DNA from: VAXT01 sp963774625
GTDB lineage: Bacteria; Actinomycetota; Thermoleophilia; Gaiellales; Gaiellaceae
NCBI GenBank assembly: GCA_963774625.1
Contig: CAVZFQ010000013.1
Coordinates: 682,001 to 746,000 of the forward strand
Reading direction: 5' to 3'
DNA: 64,000 nucleotides
Position numbers and translations under genes: made by a program. How positions within the stretch are numbered: the stretch's first letter is position 1; every line of letters starts with the position of its first letter. Below, one piece after another: positions 44,316 to 53,817 of the stretch. A model generated the notes under the pieces. It searched no databases and was not told the DNA's origin. It saw only the letters and a list, made by a program, of their open reading frames with translations.

Positions 44316-46159
44316 GCGCGCACTGGCGCACCGACGAGCCGGCGCGCTGCCTCTGCGATGTGCTGGGCGTCGATGCCGGCCGCGGCCAGGAGCTCGTCGG
44401 GCTTCCCCGACGTCGGCATCTCGTGCACCGCGAGCTGCACCACGCGTGGGCGCTCTTCGGTGTCGGCAAAGGCGGAGAGCACGGCCTCCCCGATCCCGCC
44501 TTCGGGCCAGTGGTCCTCGACGGTGACGATCCGGCCCCCGGTGGCCTCGGCGGCAGCGCGGAGCCCGTCCACGTCCACCGGCTTGACCGAGTAGAGGTCG
44601 ATCACCCGTGCGTTCAGCCGTCCTGCGCGAGCAGTGTCGGCGGCCTCGAGCGCCTCGTGCAGCGTGATCCCTGCCCCGACGATCGTCACCTCGTCGTCGA
44701 CGGTCTCTCGAACGACCTTGCTTCCGCCAACCGGGAACTCCTCGTCCGGCCCGTAGATCACGGCCGTGTTCGCCCGCGTCGTGCGCATGAAGACGATGCC
44801 GTCCAGATCGACCATGGTCTCGACGAGCTTGGCCGTCTGGTTCGCGTCCGACGGATAGAGGACGGTCGAGCTGTAGACCGCCCGGAAGGCAGCGAGATCC
44901 TCGAGCGCCATCTGCGAGGGGCCGTCCTCGCCGATCGACACGCCGGCATGCGATCCGGCGAGCTTGATGTTCGCCCGGCTGACGGCGGCCATGCGGACGA
45001 AGTCGTACGCGCGCGTGAAGAACGCGGCGAAGGTGGAGGCGAACGGCTTCCAGCCGCGCACCTGCATCCCGACCGCTGCAGCGACCAGCTGCTGCTCGGC
45101 GATGTACATCTCGAAGAATCGCTCCGGGAGCGCCTTCCCGAAGATCTCGGCGTACGTCGAGTTGCTCACCTCGCCGTCGAGCGCCACGACGTCGCCATGG
45201 GCGGCGCCGACCGCCGCCAGGGCATCGCCGTAGGCCTTGCGCGTCGCGACCTCCTCGCCGAGCTCGTAGGTCGGCAGCTCGAGGGGCTGCGTCTCGAAGC
45301 GGTGTGCCTCGCCAGGGTCGGGTTTGTGCACCTCGACCGTGATGTTGCGGATGCCGCCGAGCTCCTCGATCGCGGCCTCAGGGTCGTCGAGCGCCTTGCC
45401 GTGCCAGTTCTCCTTGTCCTCGACGGCGGCGACGCCCTTCCCCTTCTTCGTCTTCGCGACGATCACCGTCGGCTTGCCCTGCGTCGAGATCGCTTCTTCG
45501 TAGGCGCCGTCGATCGCCTCCACGTCGTGCCCGTCGATGGCGATCGCATGCCAGCCGAAGGCCTCGGCTCGAGTCACGTACGAGTCGAGATCCCACCCGT
45601 GCATGGTCTCGCCGCGCTGGCCGAGCCGGTTGACGTCGATGATCGCCGTCAGGTTGTCGAGCCCCTCGAACGACGCGTGCTCGAACGCCTCCCACATCGA
45701 GCCCTCCGCCATCTCGCTGTCGCCGCACAGCGTCCAGACGCGATACGGCAGTCGATCGAGCCGCTTGCCGGCGAGTGCGATCCCGACCGAGAACGGCAGT
45801 CCCTGACCGAGGGAGCCGGTGGCGACGTCGACCCAGGGGATGACGGGCGTGGGGTGTCCTTCGAAGATGCTGCCGAACTTGCGAAACGACAGCAGGTCCT
45901 CGTCGGAGATGGCCCCGGCGGCCTTGAAGATCGAGTAGACCAGCGGTGACGCGTGCCCTTTCGAGAAGACCAGGTGGTCGTTCGTCGGGGTCTCCGGGTT
46001 GTCGAAGTCGTACCGGAGGTACTTGTCGAGGAGCACGGCCATCAGATCGGCGGCCGACATGGACGACGTCGGATGCCCCGAGTTTGCGGCCGCGGACGAT
46101 CGGACGGAGTCGACGCGGAGCTGTTGGCCCAGCTCGCGCCAGCGCTCGATGTCAGTCAT
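44312..46159 (-). CDS. tkt: Transketolase
   Basis: A 615-residue single-chain thiamine diphosphate enzyme: AAANSGHPTSSMSAADLMAV, FSKGHASPLVYSIF, GSLGQGLPFSVG, LCGDSEMAEGSMWEAFEHA with the TPP/Mg site ending IIDVN, MYIAEQQLVAAAVGM (catalytic Glu) and GEDGPSQMALEDLA. Start ATG 46159 (MTDIERWRELG); readable sequence beyond it lies opposite rpiB. It is divergent from the rpiB-tal-pgi-gnd-zwf-opcA operon, 48 bases apart, so the pentose-phosphate genes share a control region. Confidence 0.94.
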   Translation of the reverse strand: MTDIERWRELGQQLRVDSVRSSAAANSGHPTSSMSAADLMAVLLDKYLRYDFDNPETPTNDHLVFSKGHASPLVYSIFKAAGAISDEDLLSFRKFGSIFEGHPTPVIPWVDVATGSLGQGLPFSVGIALAGKRLDRLPYRVWTLCGDSEMAEGSMWEAFEHASFEGLDNLTAIIDVNRLGQRGETMHGWDLDSYVTRAEAFGWHAIAIDGHDVEAIDGAYEEAISTQGKPTVIVAKTKKGKGVAAVEDKENWHGKALDDPEAAIEELGGIRNITVEVHKPDPGEAHRFETQPLELPTYELGEEVATRKAYGDALAAVGAAHGDVVALDGEVSNSTYAEIFGKALPERFFEMYIAEQQLVAAAVGMQVRGWKPFASTFAAFFTRAYDFVRMAAVSRANIKLAGSHAGVSIGEDGPSQMALEDLAAFRAVYSSTVLYPSDANQTAKLVETMVDLDGIVFMRTTRANTAVIYGPDEEFPVGGSKVVRETVDDEVTIVGAGITLHEALEAADTARAGRLNARVIDLYSVKPVDVDGLRAAAEATGGRIVTVEDHWPEGGIGEAVLSAFADTEERPRVVQLAVHEMPTSGKPDELLAAAGIDAQHIAEAARRLVGAPVRA

Positions 46160-46207
46160 GGGGGTAACGTAACCGGTCGTGGGCGGCCCGCCGGTGGAGA
46201 TCGCGAC

Positions 46208-46660
46208 ATGAAGGTCGCTGTGGCCTTCGACCATCGCGGCGTCAAGCTGCGCGAGCGCATTCTCGAAGAGGTCGTTCGCAGCGGGCACGAGCCGGTCGAC
46301 CTCGGAACCGACCGGCCCGAGCCGATGGTCGACTACCCCGACAAGGCGAAGGAGCTCGGCGAGGCCATCCTCGGCGGCCAGGCCGAGCGAGGGATCCTGG
46401 TGTGCGGATCGGGCGTGGGTGCCTCGATCGCCGCTTGCAAGCTCGCCGGGATCCGCGCGGCGATCTGCCATGACACATACTCGGCGCACCAGGGTGTCGA
46501 GCACGACGACATGAACGTCCTCTGCGTCGGCTCCGAGATCATCGGCGCCGAGCTCGCAGGCGAGCTGGTTCGAACCTTCCTGTCCGCCCGCTTCGACGGC
46601 GGCGAGCGCTTTGTGCGCAGACTTGCCAAGATTGAGGAAATGGAGAGAAGCAATGCCTGA
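46208..46660 (+). CDS. rpiB: Ribose 5-phosphate isomerase B
   Basis: A 150-residue RpiB/LacAB-family protein: VAVAFDHRGVKLRERI, LGTDRPEPMVDYPDKA, GILVCGSGVGASIAACK (catalytic Cys) and CHDTYSAHQGVEHDDMNVL (His). It interconverts ribose and ribulose 5-phosphates. First gene of the six-gene plus-strand operon; the tal start lies eight bases before its stop. Confidence 0.93.
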   Translation: MKVAVAFDHRGVKLRERILEEVVRSGHEPVDLGTDRPEPMVDYPDKAKELGEAILGGQAERGILVCGSGVGASIAACKLAGIRAAICHDTYSAHQGVEHDDMNVLCVGSEIIGAELAGELVRTFLSARFDGGERFVRRLAKIEEMERSNA

Positions 46661-47756
46661 GAGTCGCCTACATCAGCTGTCCGCCCTCGGCCAGTCCGTC
46701 TGGATCGACTCACTCTCTCGCGAGTGGCTTCAGACCGGCGAGCTCGAGCGGATGATGCACGAGGACGAAGTCGTCGGCGTCACGTCCAATCCGACCATTT
46801 TCCAGAAGGCCATGGCCGAAGGGGACTGGTACGACGAGCAGCTCCGCGAGGTGCTCGAGACCGAGAGCGACCCGAAGGAGATCTTCCTCCAGCTCGCCGT
46901 CCGCGACATCCAGGAGGCGTGCGACCTCTTCCGCCCGGTCTGGGACGGGGGCAAGGGCCAGGACGGCTACGTCTCGATCGAAGTCGATCCGGGCCTCGCG
47001 CACGAGACCGGCGCGACGGTCGAGGAGGCCCAGCGTCTCCACGAGTGGGTCGACCGGCCGAACGTGCACGTCAAGATCCCGGCGACAAAGGGCGGCCTGC
47101 CCGCGATCGAGGAGATGATCGCGCGCGGGCGCAACATCAACGTGACGCTGATCTTCTCGCTGCAGCGCTATGCCGAGGTCGCCGAGGCCTACATCAAGGG
47201 GCTCGAGCGGCTCGTCAAGGCAGGCGGCGACCCGAGCACCGTCGCGTCGGTGGCGAGCTTCTTCGTCTCGCGTGTCGACACGGAGGCGGACAGGCGGCTG
47301 GACGAGGCCGGGCATCCCGAGTTGAAGGGCAAGCTCGCGATCGCGAACGCAAAGCTCGCCTACCAGCGCTACAAGGAGATCTTCAGCGGCTCCCGCTGGG
47401 AAAACCTGGCCGCGAAGGGCGCGACCAAGCAGCGGTGCCTGTGGGCCTCGACCTCGACGAAGAACCCCGAGTACCGAGACGTCATGTACGTCGAGGAACT
47501 GATCGGGCCCGAGACGGTGAACACGATGCCGAAGGAGACCGTCGGGGCGTTCCAGGATCACGGGGAGGTCGGGCTCACCCTCGAGCAGGGCATCGACGAG
47601 GCCCGCGCGCTGTTCCGGAAGCTCGCGGAGATCGGCGTCAGCTACGACGACATCTCGGAAACCCTCGAGCGCGAGGGCGTCGAGAAGTTCGCCGACTCCT
47701 TCCGTGAGCTGATCGAAGGGATCGAAGAGAAGCGCAAGCAGCTAGCGCCGGCGTGA
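46653..47756 (+). CDS. tal: Transaldolase
   Basis: A 367-residue class I aldolase of the actinobacterial transaldolase type: LHQLSALGQSVWIDSLSREW, VTSNPTIFQKAM, VHVKIPATKGGLPAIEEM (Schiff-base Lys), NVTLIFSLQRYAEVAEAY, LWASTSTKNPEYRDVMYVEE. ATG 46653, overlapping rpiB, is chosen because MPESRLHQLSALGQS is the family N-terminus. The pgi start overlaps its stop by four bases. Confidence 0.95.
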   Translation: MPESRLHQLSALGQSVWIDSLSREWLQTGELERMMHEDEVVGVTSNPTIFQKAMAEGDWYDEQLREVLETESDPKEIFLQLAVRDIQEACDLFRPVWDGGKGQDGYVSIEVDPGLAHETGATVEEAQRLHEWVDRPNVHVKIPATKGGLPAIEEMIARGRNINVTLIFSLQRYAEVAEAYIKGLERLVKAGGDPSTVASVASFFVSRVDTEADRRLDEAGHPELKGKLAIANAKLAYQRYKEIFSGSRWENLAAKGATKQRCLWASTSTKNPEYRDVMYVEELIGPETVNTMPKETVGAFQDHGEVGLTLEQGIDEARALFRKLAEIGVSYDDISETLEREGVEKFADSFRELIEGIEEKRKQLAPA

Positions 47757-49090
47757 GCCCGCTCGACGTCGCGGAGCTCGTCGATCGCATCTGGGCCCGC
47801 GACCCGACCGTCTGGACTCGGACGGACGAGGCCGGCTGGCTCGGCTGGCTCGACGAGCCGAACCGGATGCTGGAGCGGCTCGACGAGTTCCAGGGGCTCG
47901 ATGGAAGCGAGTACGAGAGCGTCGTCCTGCTGGGCATGGGTGGATCCAGCCTCGGGCCGGAGGTCCTGCGCCGGACGTTTGCGATCGAGAACTTCCATGT
48001 TCTCGACACCACCCATCCGAGCGCTATCCGCGAGCTCGAGCAGACGATCGACGTCGAAGGCGCGCTCTTCGTGGCCGCCTCGAAATCGGGCTCCACGCTC
48101 GAGACCCGCTGCCAGCTCGACTACTTCCTGAAGCGAGGCCGCGGGTTTGCGGCCATCACCGACCCCGGCTCGGAGCTCGAGGCGTTCGCACGCGAGCACG
48201 ACTTCGAGTGGGTGATTGCCGGCGAGCCGACGATCGGTGGCCGCTACTCCGTGCTCTCGCCGTTCGGGATGGTGCCGGCGACATTGATGGGCCTCGACGT
48301 GCGCACGCTCCTCGAGCGCGCCGCCGTCATGGCCGAGTGGTGTCGGCTCCGGAACGAGAACCCCGGGGCCGACCTGGGGGCTCAACTCGGAGGCGGTTGG
48401 GCCGAGGGTCGGGACAAGATCTGCTTCGCGGATACGCCGGGCGGGATCGGCCTCTGGATCGAGCAGCTGATCGCGGAATCGACGGGCAAGGACGACAAGG
48501 GCCTCGTGCCCGCGCCCAGTGAGTCGCCCGAGGGCCCCGACCGCCAGGCTGCGAGCGTCAGGCTCGACGATCCCTACGACATCGGAGCCGAGTTCTTCCG
48601 CTGGGAGTTCGCAACCGCAGTGGCCGGGTCGCTCATCGGCATCAACCCGTTCAACCAGCCGGACGTCCAGGCTGCAAAGGACCGCACTACGGCGATCCTC
48701 GAGCGGGGGGACGTCGACCTGGCGCCGGAGAGCTCGGCCGAGGAGCTCTTCGCGCAGGCTCGCGAGGGGGACTACATCGCGATCCTCGCGTTCATCGATC
48801 CCGCGCGCGCCCGCGAGCTCGAACCGCTCGTCGCGCAGGCGCACGAGACCGGCTGCGTGGTCACGTTCGGGCTGGGACCGAGGTACCTGCACTCGACGGG
48901 CCAGCTGCACAAGGGCGGTCCCAACTCGATCCTCGCGCTCCAGGTCGTGGACGACCTGGGCGAGGAGCTGAAGATCCCCGGACGCAAGTTCGGGTTCCGC
49001 CGGTTGATCTCTGCGCAGGCTGCCGGCGATCTCGAAGCGCTCAAGGAGCGCGGCCGTCGCGTCGCGCGCGTCAGACTGGAGGACGCATGA
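47753..49090 (+). CDS. pgi: Glucose-6-phosphate isomerase
   Basis: A 445-residue phosphosugar isomerase with SIS folds: VVLLGMGGSSLGPEVLRR, LFVAASKSGSTLETRCQLDY, GGRYSVLSPFGMVPATLMG, VTFGLGPRYLHSTGQLHKGG. It is shorter than enterobacterial Pgi (about 550), as in the tal-adjacent actinobacterial and cyanobacterial forms. GTG start. It brings fructose 6-phosphate back to glucose 6-phosphate for the oxidative branch encoded next. Confidence 0.92.
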   Translation: MSPLDVAELVDRIWARDPTVWTRTDEAGWLGWLDEPNRMLERLDEFQGLDGSEYESVVLLGMGGSSLGPEVLRRTFAIENFHVLDTTHPSAIRELEQTIDVEGALFVAASKSGSTLETRCQLDYFLKRGRGFAAITDPGSELEAFAREHDFEWVIAGEPTIGGRYSVLSPFGMVPATLMGLDVRTLLERAAVMAEWCRLRNENPGADLGAQLGGGWAEGRDKICFADTPGGIGLWIEQLIAESTGKDDKGLVPAPSESPEGPDRQAASVRLDDPYDIGAEFFRWEFATAVAGSLIGINPFNQPDVQAAKDRTTAILERGDVDLAPESSAEELFAQAREGDYIAILAFIDPARARELEPLVAQAHETGCVVTFGLGPRYLHSTGQLHKGGPNSILALQVVDDLGEELKIPGRKFGFRRLISAQAAGDLEALKERGRRVARVRLEDA

Positions 49091-49959
49091 AGCTGGGAAT
49101 GATCGGGCTGGGCCGCATGGGCGGCAACATGACCGAGCGGCTGCGGCAGCACGGGCACGAAGTGGTGTCCTACGCGCGCAGCGGAGGCGGCACGGCGGAC
49201 TCGCTCGAGGACCTCGTCTCGCAGCTCGAACCGCCGCGTGTCGTCTGGATGATGATCCCGGCCGGGGCGCCGACCGAGGAGACCTTCAAGACCCTCCGCG
49301 GTCTCTGTGAGGCCGGAGATGTGATCGTCGACGGAGGGAACTCCTACTTCCGCGACTCGCAGCGCCGGGCGGCCGAGGCGTCCGAGCAGGGCCTGCGGTT
49401 CGTCGATGCCGGCGTGTCCGGCGGCATCTGGGGGCTCCAGGTCGGCTACTGCATGATGGTCGGCGGCGACGATGACGCGGTCGCTCTGGTCGAGCCCGCC
49501 TTCCGCGCGCTCGCCCCCGAGAACGGCTACGCGCACACCGGCCCGTCCGGCGCCGGGCACTTCGTGAAGATGGTGCACAACGGGATCGAGTACGGCCTCA
49601 TGCAGGCCTACGCGGAGGGGTTCGACATCATGCAGGGCTCCGAGTTCGATCTCGATCTCGGTCAGATCTCGGGGATCTGGCGCGAGGGCTCGGTCGTCAG
49701 GTCCTGGCTGCTCGACCTGCTGCATGACGCACTCGCGCAGCACGGCAACGATCTCGGTGACATCGCCGCATACGTCGAGGACTCGGGCGAGGGCCGCTGG
49801 ACGGTCCTCGAGGCGATTACCGAGAGCGTTCCCGCCCCCGTGATCACCTCTGCCCTATTCGCGCGCTTCGCGTCCCGCGAGGACGAGTCCTTCGCGGCCA
49901 AGATCAACGCCGCGCTGCGCGAGCAGTTCGGCGGCCACGCCATCAAGACGAGTGACTGA
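49087..49959 (+). CDS. gnd: 6-phosphogluconate dehydrogenase, decarboxylating (short form)
   Basis: A 290-residue protein: LGMIGLGRMGGNMTERL (Rossmann), IVDGGNSYFRDSQRR, FVDAGVSGGIWGLQVGYCMM, GAGHFVKMVHNGIEYGLMQAY (catalytic Lys and Asn), GEGRWTVLEAI. The length marks the short dimer/tetramer GndA/YqeC type rather than the 470-residue enzyme. It makes ribulose 5-phosphate, CO2 and a reduced cofactor. It overlaps pgi by four and zwf by eight bases. Confidence 0.93.
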   Translation: MKLGMIGLGRMGGNMTERLRQHGHEVVSYARSGGGTADSLEDLVSQLEPPRVVWMMIPAGAPTEETFKTLRGLCEAGDVIVDGGNSYFRDSQRRAAEASEQGLRFVDAGVSGGIWGLQVGYCMMVGGDDDAVALVEPAFRALAPENGYAHTGPSGAGHFVKMVHNGIEYGLMQAYAEGFDIMQGSEFDLDLGQISGIWREGSVVRSWLLDLLHDALAQHGNDLGDIAAYVEDSGEGRWTVLEAITESVPAPVITSALFARFASREDESFAAKINAALREQFGGHAIKTSD

Positions 49960-51460
49960 GGTCGCCGAGAACCCTCTGCTCGAGGGCCTCGGGCGCACGC
50001 GCACTCCGGAGCCGTGCGTCCTGGTCGTGTTCGGAGCATCTGGCGACCTGACGCGACGGAAGATCTTCCCTGCGCTCTACTCGCTCGCTTGCCGCAGGCT
50101 TCTTCCCGAGCCGATCGCCATCGTCGGCGTCGCGCGCACGGAACTGAGCGACGACGAGTTCCGCTCGCGCATGGAAGAAGCAGTCCGTGAGTTCGCTCGC
50201 GACGAGTTCCGGCCCGATGTCTGGGAGACCCTCGCGGAGGCCACTCGCTACCACGGGACGGACTTTGCCGACGAGGCCGGGGAGGACCGGCTTGGCGCGC
50301 TTCTCACGGAGCTCGACGAAGAACGGGGTACGCTCGGAAACCGCGTCTACTACCTCGCCGTACCGCCGCAAGCGATGCCGACGATCGTCCAGGAGCTCGG
50401 CGAAAGGCGCACGTCGACGGGGTCGACGAGGCTCATCATCGAGAAGCCCTTCGGGCACGACCTCCAGTCCGCGCGCGAGCTGAACGGGGTCATCCACCGT
50501 TTCTTCTCGGAGGACGAGGTCTTCCGGATCGACCACTACCTCGGCAAGGAGACGGTTCAGAACATGTTGGCGCTCCGCTTCGCCAACGGGATCTTCGAGC
50601 CGATCTGGAATCGTCAGTTCATCGACCACGTGCAGATCACCGTCGCCGAGTCGCTGGGGATCGAAGGCCGCGCGTCGTTCTACGAGCATGCCGGGGCGAT
50701 CCGCGACATTTTCCAGAACCACATGCTGCAGCTCGTCGCGCTGACGGCGATGGAGCCTCCGATCGACTTCACCGCCGACGCCGTGAGAAACGAGAAGGTG
50801 AAGGTGCTGCGCGGGATCCGGCCTCCGCAGCCCGACGAGGTCGTCCGCGGCCAGTACGGGCCCGGATGGGTAGAAGGCGAGAGAGTGGCCGGCTACCGGG
50901 AGGAGGAAGGCGTCGACCCGGAGTCGATGACAGAGACCTTCCTGGCGCTCGAGCTGCACGTCGACAACTGGCGGTGGGCCGATACGCCTTTCTACGTTCG
51001 AACCGGGAAACGCCTCCCCCGGCGCGAGACGACGATCGCGATCCAGTTCAAGCGCGCGCCGCACCTGCCTTTCGAGTCGACCGCGGCCGAGGAGCTGCGC
51101 CCGAACCTCTTGCTCGTCCACGTGCAGCCCGACGAGGGAATCTCGCTCGCGATCGGCGCCAAGGTGCCCGGACAGGGCATGCGCCTGCGAACGGTGCACA
51201 TGGATTTCATGTACGGCGGCTCGTTCCGGACCGGCCTTCCCGAAGCGTACGAGCGACTGATCCTCGACGCGATGCGCGGTGATGCGACCCTCTTCACGCG
51301 AGCCGACGAGGTCGACGAGCAGTGGACGCTGGTGGACGCGATCGTCGAGGGCTGGAAAGGTGACCGGCCGAGCTTCCCCAACTACGAGGCGGGCAGCTGG
51401 GGGCCTCCTGAGGCCGACGAGCTGATCCAGAGGGGCGGCCGGGCATGGCGCCGCACCTAG
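49952..51460 (+). CDS. zwf: Glucose-6-phosphate 1-dehydrogenase
   Basis: A 502-residue enzyme: VVFGASGDLTRRKIFPALY (cofactor site), IIEKPFGHDLQSARELN, RIDHYLGKETVQNMLALRFA (active site), FYVRTGKRLPRRETTI. The GASGDLTRRK loop allows NADP use. GTG 49952 lies inside the gnd 3' end. opcA begins before its stop. First step of the oxidative pentose-phosphate pathway. Confidence 0.96.
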   Translation: MTEVAENPLLEGLGRTRTPEPCVLVVFGASGDLTRRKIFPALYSLACRRLLPEPIAIVGVARTELSDDEFRSRMEEAVREFARDEFRPDVWETLAEATRYHGTDFADEAGEDRLGALLTELDEERGTLGNRVYYLAVPPQAMPTIVQELGERRTSTGSTRLIIEKPFGHDLQSARELNGVIHRFFSEDEVFRIDHYLGKETVQNMLALRFANGIFEPIWNRQFIDHVQITVAESLGIEGRASFYEHAGAIRDIFQNHMLQLVALTAMEPPIDFTADAVRNEKVKVLRGIRPPQPDEVVRGQYGPGWVEGERVAGYREEEGVDPESMTETFLALELHVDNWRWADTPFYVRTGKRLPRRETTIAIQFKRAPHLPFESTAAEELRPNLLLVHVQPDEGISLAIGAKVPGQGMRLRTVHMDFMYGGSFRTGLPEAYERLILDAMRGDATLFTRADEVDEQWTLVDAIVEGWKGDRPSFPNYEAGSWGPPEADELIQRGGRAWRRT

Positions 51461-52332
51461 CCCAAGTCGACGAGTGGGCCGGCGAAGACGTCTCGCTCCG
51501 GGAGGTCGACCGCGCGCTTTGCGAGCTCCGGGAGAGCTCGGCGAGCGAGACGGAAGGGCCGGATCTACGCACGAGCGTCATGACACACATCGCCTGGGTG
51601 CCTGCCGACTGGCAGGAGGCGGCACTCGGCACTCTCGCCGGGCTCGCGGAGCGGCACCCCTCGCGCTCGATCCTGCTCTTCCCCGACCCCGAGGCAGCAG
51701 ACGGTCTCGACGCGAGGGCAGTCGTGCTCGCCTTCCCGCTCCCCGGCTCGCAGCGTCATGTGGCGGCGGAGGTAATCGAGCTGCGCCTGCGCGGCAAGAA
51801 GTCGGAGGTCCCGGGTAGCCTCGTCGCACCGCTCCTGATCTCGGATCTACCCGTGTTCGTTCGCTGGCGCGGTCGGCCGCCGTTCGGGGCTTCCGAGCTG
51901 GAGCAGCTGGTCGACCTGGCTGACCGGCTCGTCGTCGACTCGATCGAGTGGCCGGACTTGCCGGTGGCCTATGTGGAGTTGGCCGGCGTTTTCGACCGAG
52001 TTGCCGTCTCGGACCTCGCTTGGCGGCGGACGCTCCCCTGGCGCCGCGGGCTTGCCGGTACCTGGCCGAAAGTCGGCGAGATACGCGAGCTCCGAGTAGT
52101 GGGCCCTTCGGCCGAGGCCAGGTTGCTCACGGGCTGGCTGCGCTCGAGGCTCGGTCGTTCGGTCGCGCTGGCACACGAAGAAGCGAAGGAGATCACGCTC
52201 GTGTCGGCGGACGGCGAAGAGGTGAGCGCGCGCGCTGAGCCGCAGAGCGCCAGCGATCTGCTGTCAGACGACCTCGACCAGCTCGCTCGGGATCCGGTCT
52301 ATGAAGGAGCGGTACGCGCCGCTAGCGCTTGA
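51445..52332 (+). CDS. opcA: OpcA, glucose-6-phosphate dehydrogenase assembly/allosteric partner
   Basis: A 295-residue protein with OpcA features: RTSVMTHIAWVPADWQEAAL, LAERHPSRSILLFPDPEA, VAPLLISDLPVFVRWRG and VVDSIEWPD. OpcA is needed for Zwf assembly or redox control in cyanobacteria and actinobacteria. It overlaps zwf by 16 bases and is the end of the operon, converging on the amidase gene with an 11-base overlap. Confidence 0.93.
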   Translation: MAPHLAQVDEWAGEDVSLREVDRALCELRESSASETEGPDLRTSVMTHIAWVPADWQEAALGTLAGLAERHPSRSILLFPDPEAADGLDARAVVLAFPLPGSQRHVAAEVIELRLRGKKSEVPGSLVAPLLISDLPVFVRWRGRPPFGASELEQLVDLADRLVVDSIEWPDLPVAYVELAGVFDRVAVSDLAWRRTLPWRRGLAGTWPKVGEIRELRVVGPSAEARLLTGWLRSRLGRSVALAHEEAKEITLVSADGEEVSARAEPQSASDLLSDDLDQLARDPVYEGAVRAASA

Positions 52333-53449
52333 TAGCCAGGGCTGCCTCCAACAACGCACCGGCGGCGAGGACGAGCGCATCGTCTCGCCCGACCAGCTGG
52401 ATCGAGGCCGGCAGACCGTCCTCGGCTGGCCCGCAGGGCAGCGCGAGGACCGGCCAGCCGAGCGCATTGAAAGGCAGCGTGAAGCGGATCATGTCCTCGC
52501 GGAGATCCAGGTCGTCCGCGGGGAGCGGCGGCGGGACGAACGGGATCGTCGGCGTGAGCAGGAGGTCGAGCCCGTCGAAGGCCTCCTCGCAGCTCTCTCC
52601 GTACTCCTCGCGCGCGTGGACCCCGCGCTGCCGCTCAGCGTCCGTGACCGCAAGGCAGAGCTCGACCTTGGTGCGCACGTTGTCGCCGTAGAGGTCGGCG
52701 TTCTCGGAGAAGAGCTCGCGATGGACGTCGGCGACCTCACCCATGAAGGCCGGTCCGATTTCCTGGGGGAGCGGGAACTCGACCTCGCGCGCGCGTGGGA
52801 AGAGAGAAGCAGCGTCTGTGATCCGTGCGCCCACCAGTGGTGCAGCCCGGTCGACCCACGCGACCCCGACCTCGAGCTCCTCGAGCGACTCCAGAGCCCT
52901 CTGCACGAAGCCGGGGGCGAGGTGGCCCATCAGGGTCACGCAGTCCCCGACCGTGTGCGCCATCGGGCCGGCGTGGTCGAAGCTCGGCGCCAGCGGAAAA
53001 CAGCCTTCGAGGGACACGAGCCCGTAACTCGGCTTGAAGCCGACGACGCCGCAGCACGCGGCGGGAATCCGGATCGAGCCGCCCGAGTCCGTCCCCAGGG
53101 CGGCCTCGGCGAAGCCACCGGCCAGTGCCGCTGCCGAGCCACCACTGGAGCCGCCGGCGATTCGGCCCGGTGCGGCCGGGTTGGGGACCGTCCCGAAGTG
53201 CGGATTGGTGGACGTGATGCCGTACGCGAACTCGTGCAGGTTGGTCTTCCCGACGTTCGCGTAGCCCGAGGCTTCGAGCCTGAGCACGACTTCCGCGCTC
53301 TTTTCCGGCACGTGGTCGGCGAAGATCGCCGAGCCGTACGTCGTGGTCAGCCCGGCCGTGTCGAACAGGTCCTTGACGGCGAGGCGAACGCCCTCACCGA
53401 CACGCTCTGGGCGCGCAAGGAAGATGCCGGTCGTAGGATCGTCGTTCAT
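52322..53449 (-). CDS. Amidase (amidase-signature family)
   Basis: A 375-residue amidase: LAVKDLFDTAGLTTTYGS (catalytic Lys), IAGGSSGGSAAALAGG (cis-Ser), LGTDSGGSIRIPAACCGVVG (nucleophile Ser), and a C-terminal NALGWPVLALPCGPAEDGLP. It is shorter than GatA (about 480) and stands apart from gatB/gatC, so a stand-alone amide hydrolase is more likely than the tRNA amidotransferase subunit. ATG 53449 (MNDDPTTGIFLARPERV) is divergent from the DUF4242 gene. Confidence 0.88.
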   Translation of the reverse strand: MNDDPTTGIFLARPERVGEGVRLAVKDLFDTAGLTTTYGSAIFADHVPEKSAEVVLRLEASGYANVGKTNLHEFAYGITSTNPHFGTVPNPAAPGRIAGGSSGGSAAALAGGFAEAALGTDSGGSIRIPAACCGVVGFKPSYGLVSLEGCFPLAPSFDHAGPMAHTVGDCVTLMGHLAPGFVQRALESLEELEVGVAWVDRAAPLVGARITDAASLFPRAREVEFPLPQEIGPAFMGEVADVHRELFSENADLYGDNVRTKVELCLAVTDAERQRGVHAREEYGESCEEAFDGLDLLLTPTIPFVPPPLPADDLDLREDMIRFTLPFNALGWPVLALPCGPAEDGLPASIQLVGRDDALVLAAGALLEAALAIKR

Positions 53450-53470
53450 TTTCAAACGCGAGGAGGCATG

Positions 53471-53767
53471 ATGAACACGTACGTGATCCTGCGCCGGGGC
53501 GGCTGGAGAACCCCGGAAGAGCTCCAGGAAGCGGCGGGCCGTTCGGCCAAGGTGGGCGACGAGGAGATGTCGGACGACGTGCGCTGGATCCGCTCGTACG
53601 TCCTCGAGGAAGGCGGAAGCACGGTCGGCACCGTCTGCATCTACCAGGCGACCAGCCCGGACGCGATCCGCGAGCACGCTTCTCGCGCCATGCTGCCGGT
53701 CGACGAGATCATCCCGGTCGCCGACACGGTGATCGTCCGGCCGGATCCGCAGCCGGCGGCCGCTTAG
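53471..53767 (+). CDS. DUF4242-like small protein
   Basis: A 98-residue protein starting MNTYVILRRGGWRTPEEL. WIRSYVLEEGGSTVGTVCIY, followed by IREHASRAMLPVDEI, is the DUF4242 pattern, a ferredoxin-like family in which some members bind nickel. ATG 53471 is preferred over 53468 because AGGAGG (53461-53466) is too close to the first. Role unknown. Confidence 0.75.
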   Translation: MNTYVILRRGGWRTPEELQEAAGRSAKVGDEEMSDDVRWIRSYVLEEGGSTVGTVCIYQATSPDAIREHASRAMLPVDEIIPVADTVIVRPDPQPAAA

Positions 53768-53817
53768 TCGAACGCCCTCAGGCACGCTTGCGGTGCCGGC
53801 ACCAGGACGCGCCCGCC

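Noticed and set aside
43997..45949. 650-codon plus-strand frame opposite transketolase
   Set aside because: Antisense to a conserved enzyme; composition biased to Arg, Val and Asp without motifs.
52322..53449. GatA subunit of the tRNA amidotransferase
   Set aside because: The protein is about 100 residues shorter than GatA and no gatB or gatC is adjacent.
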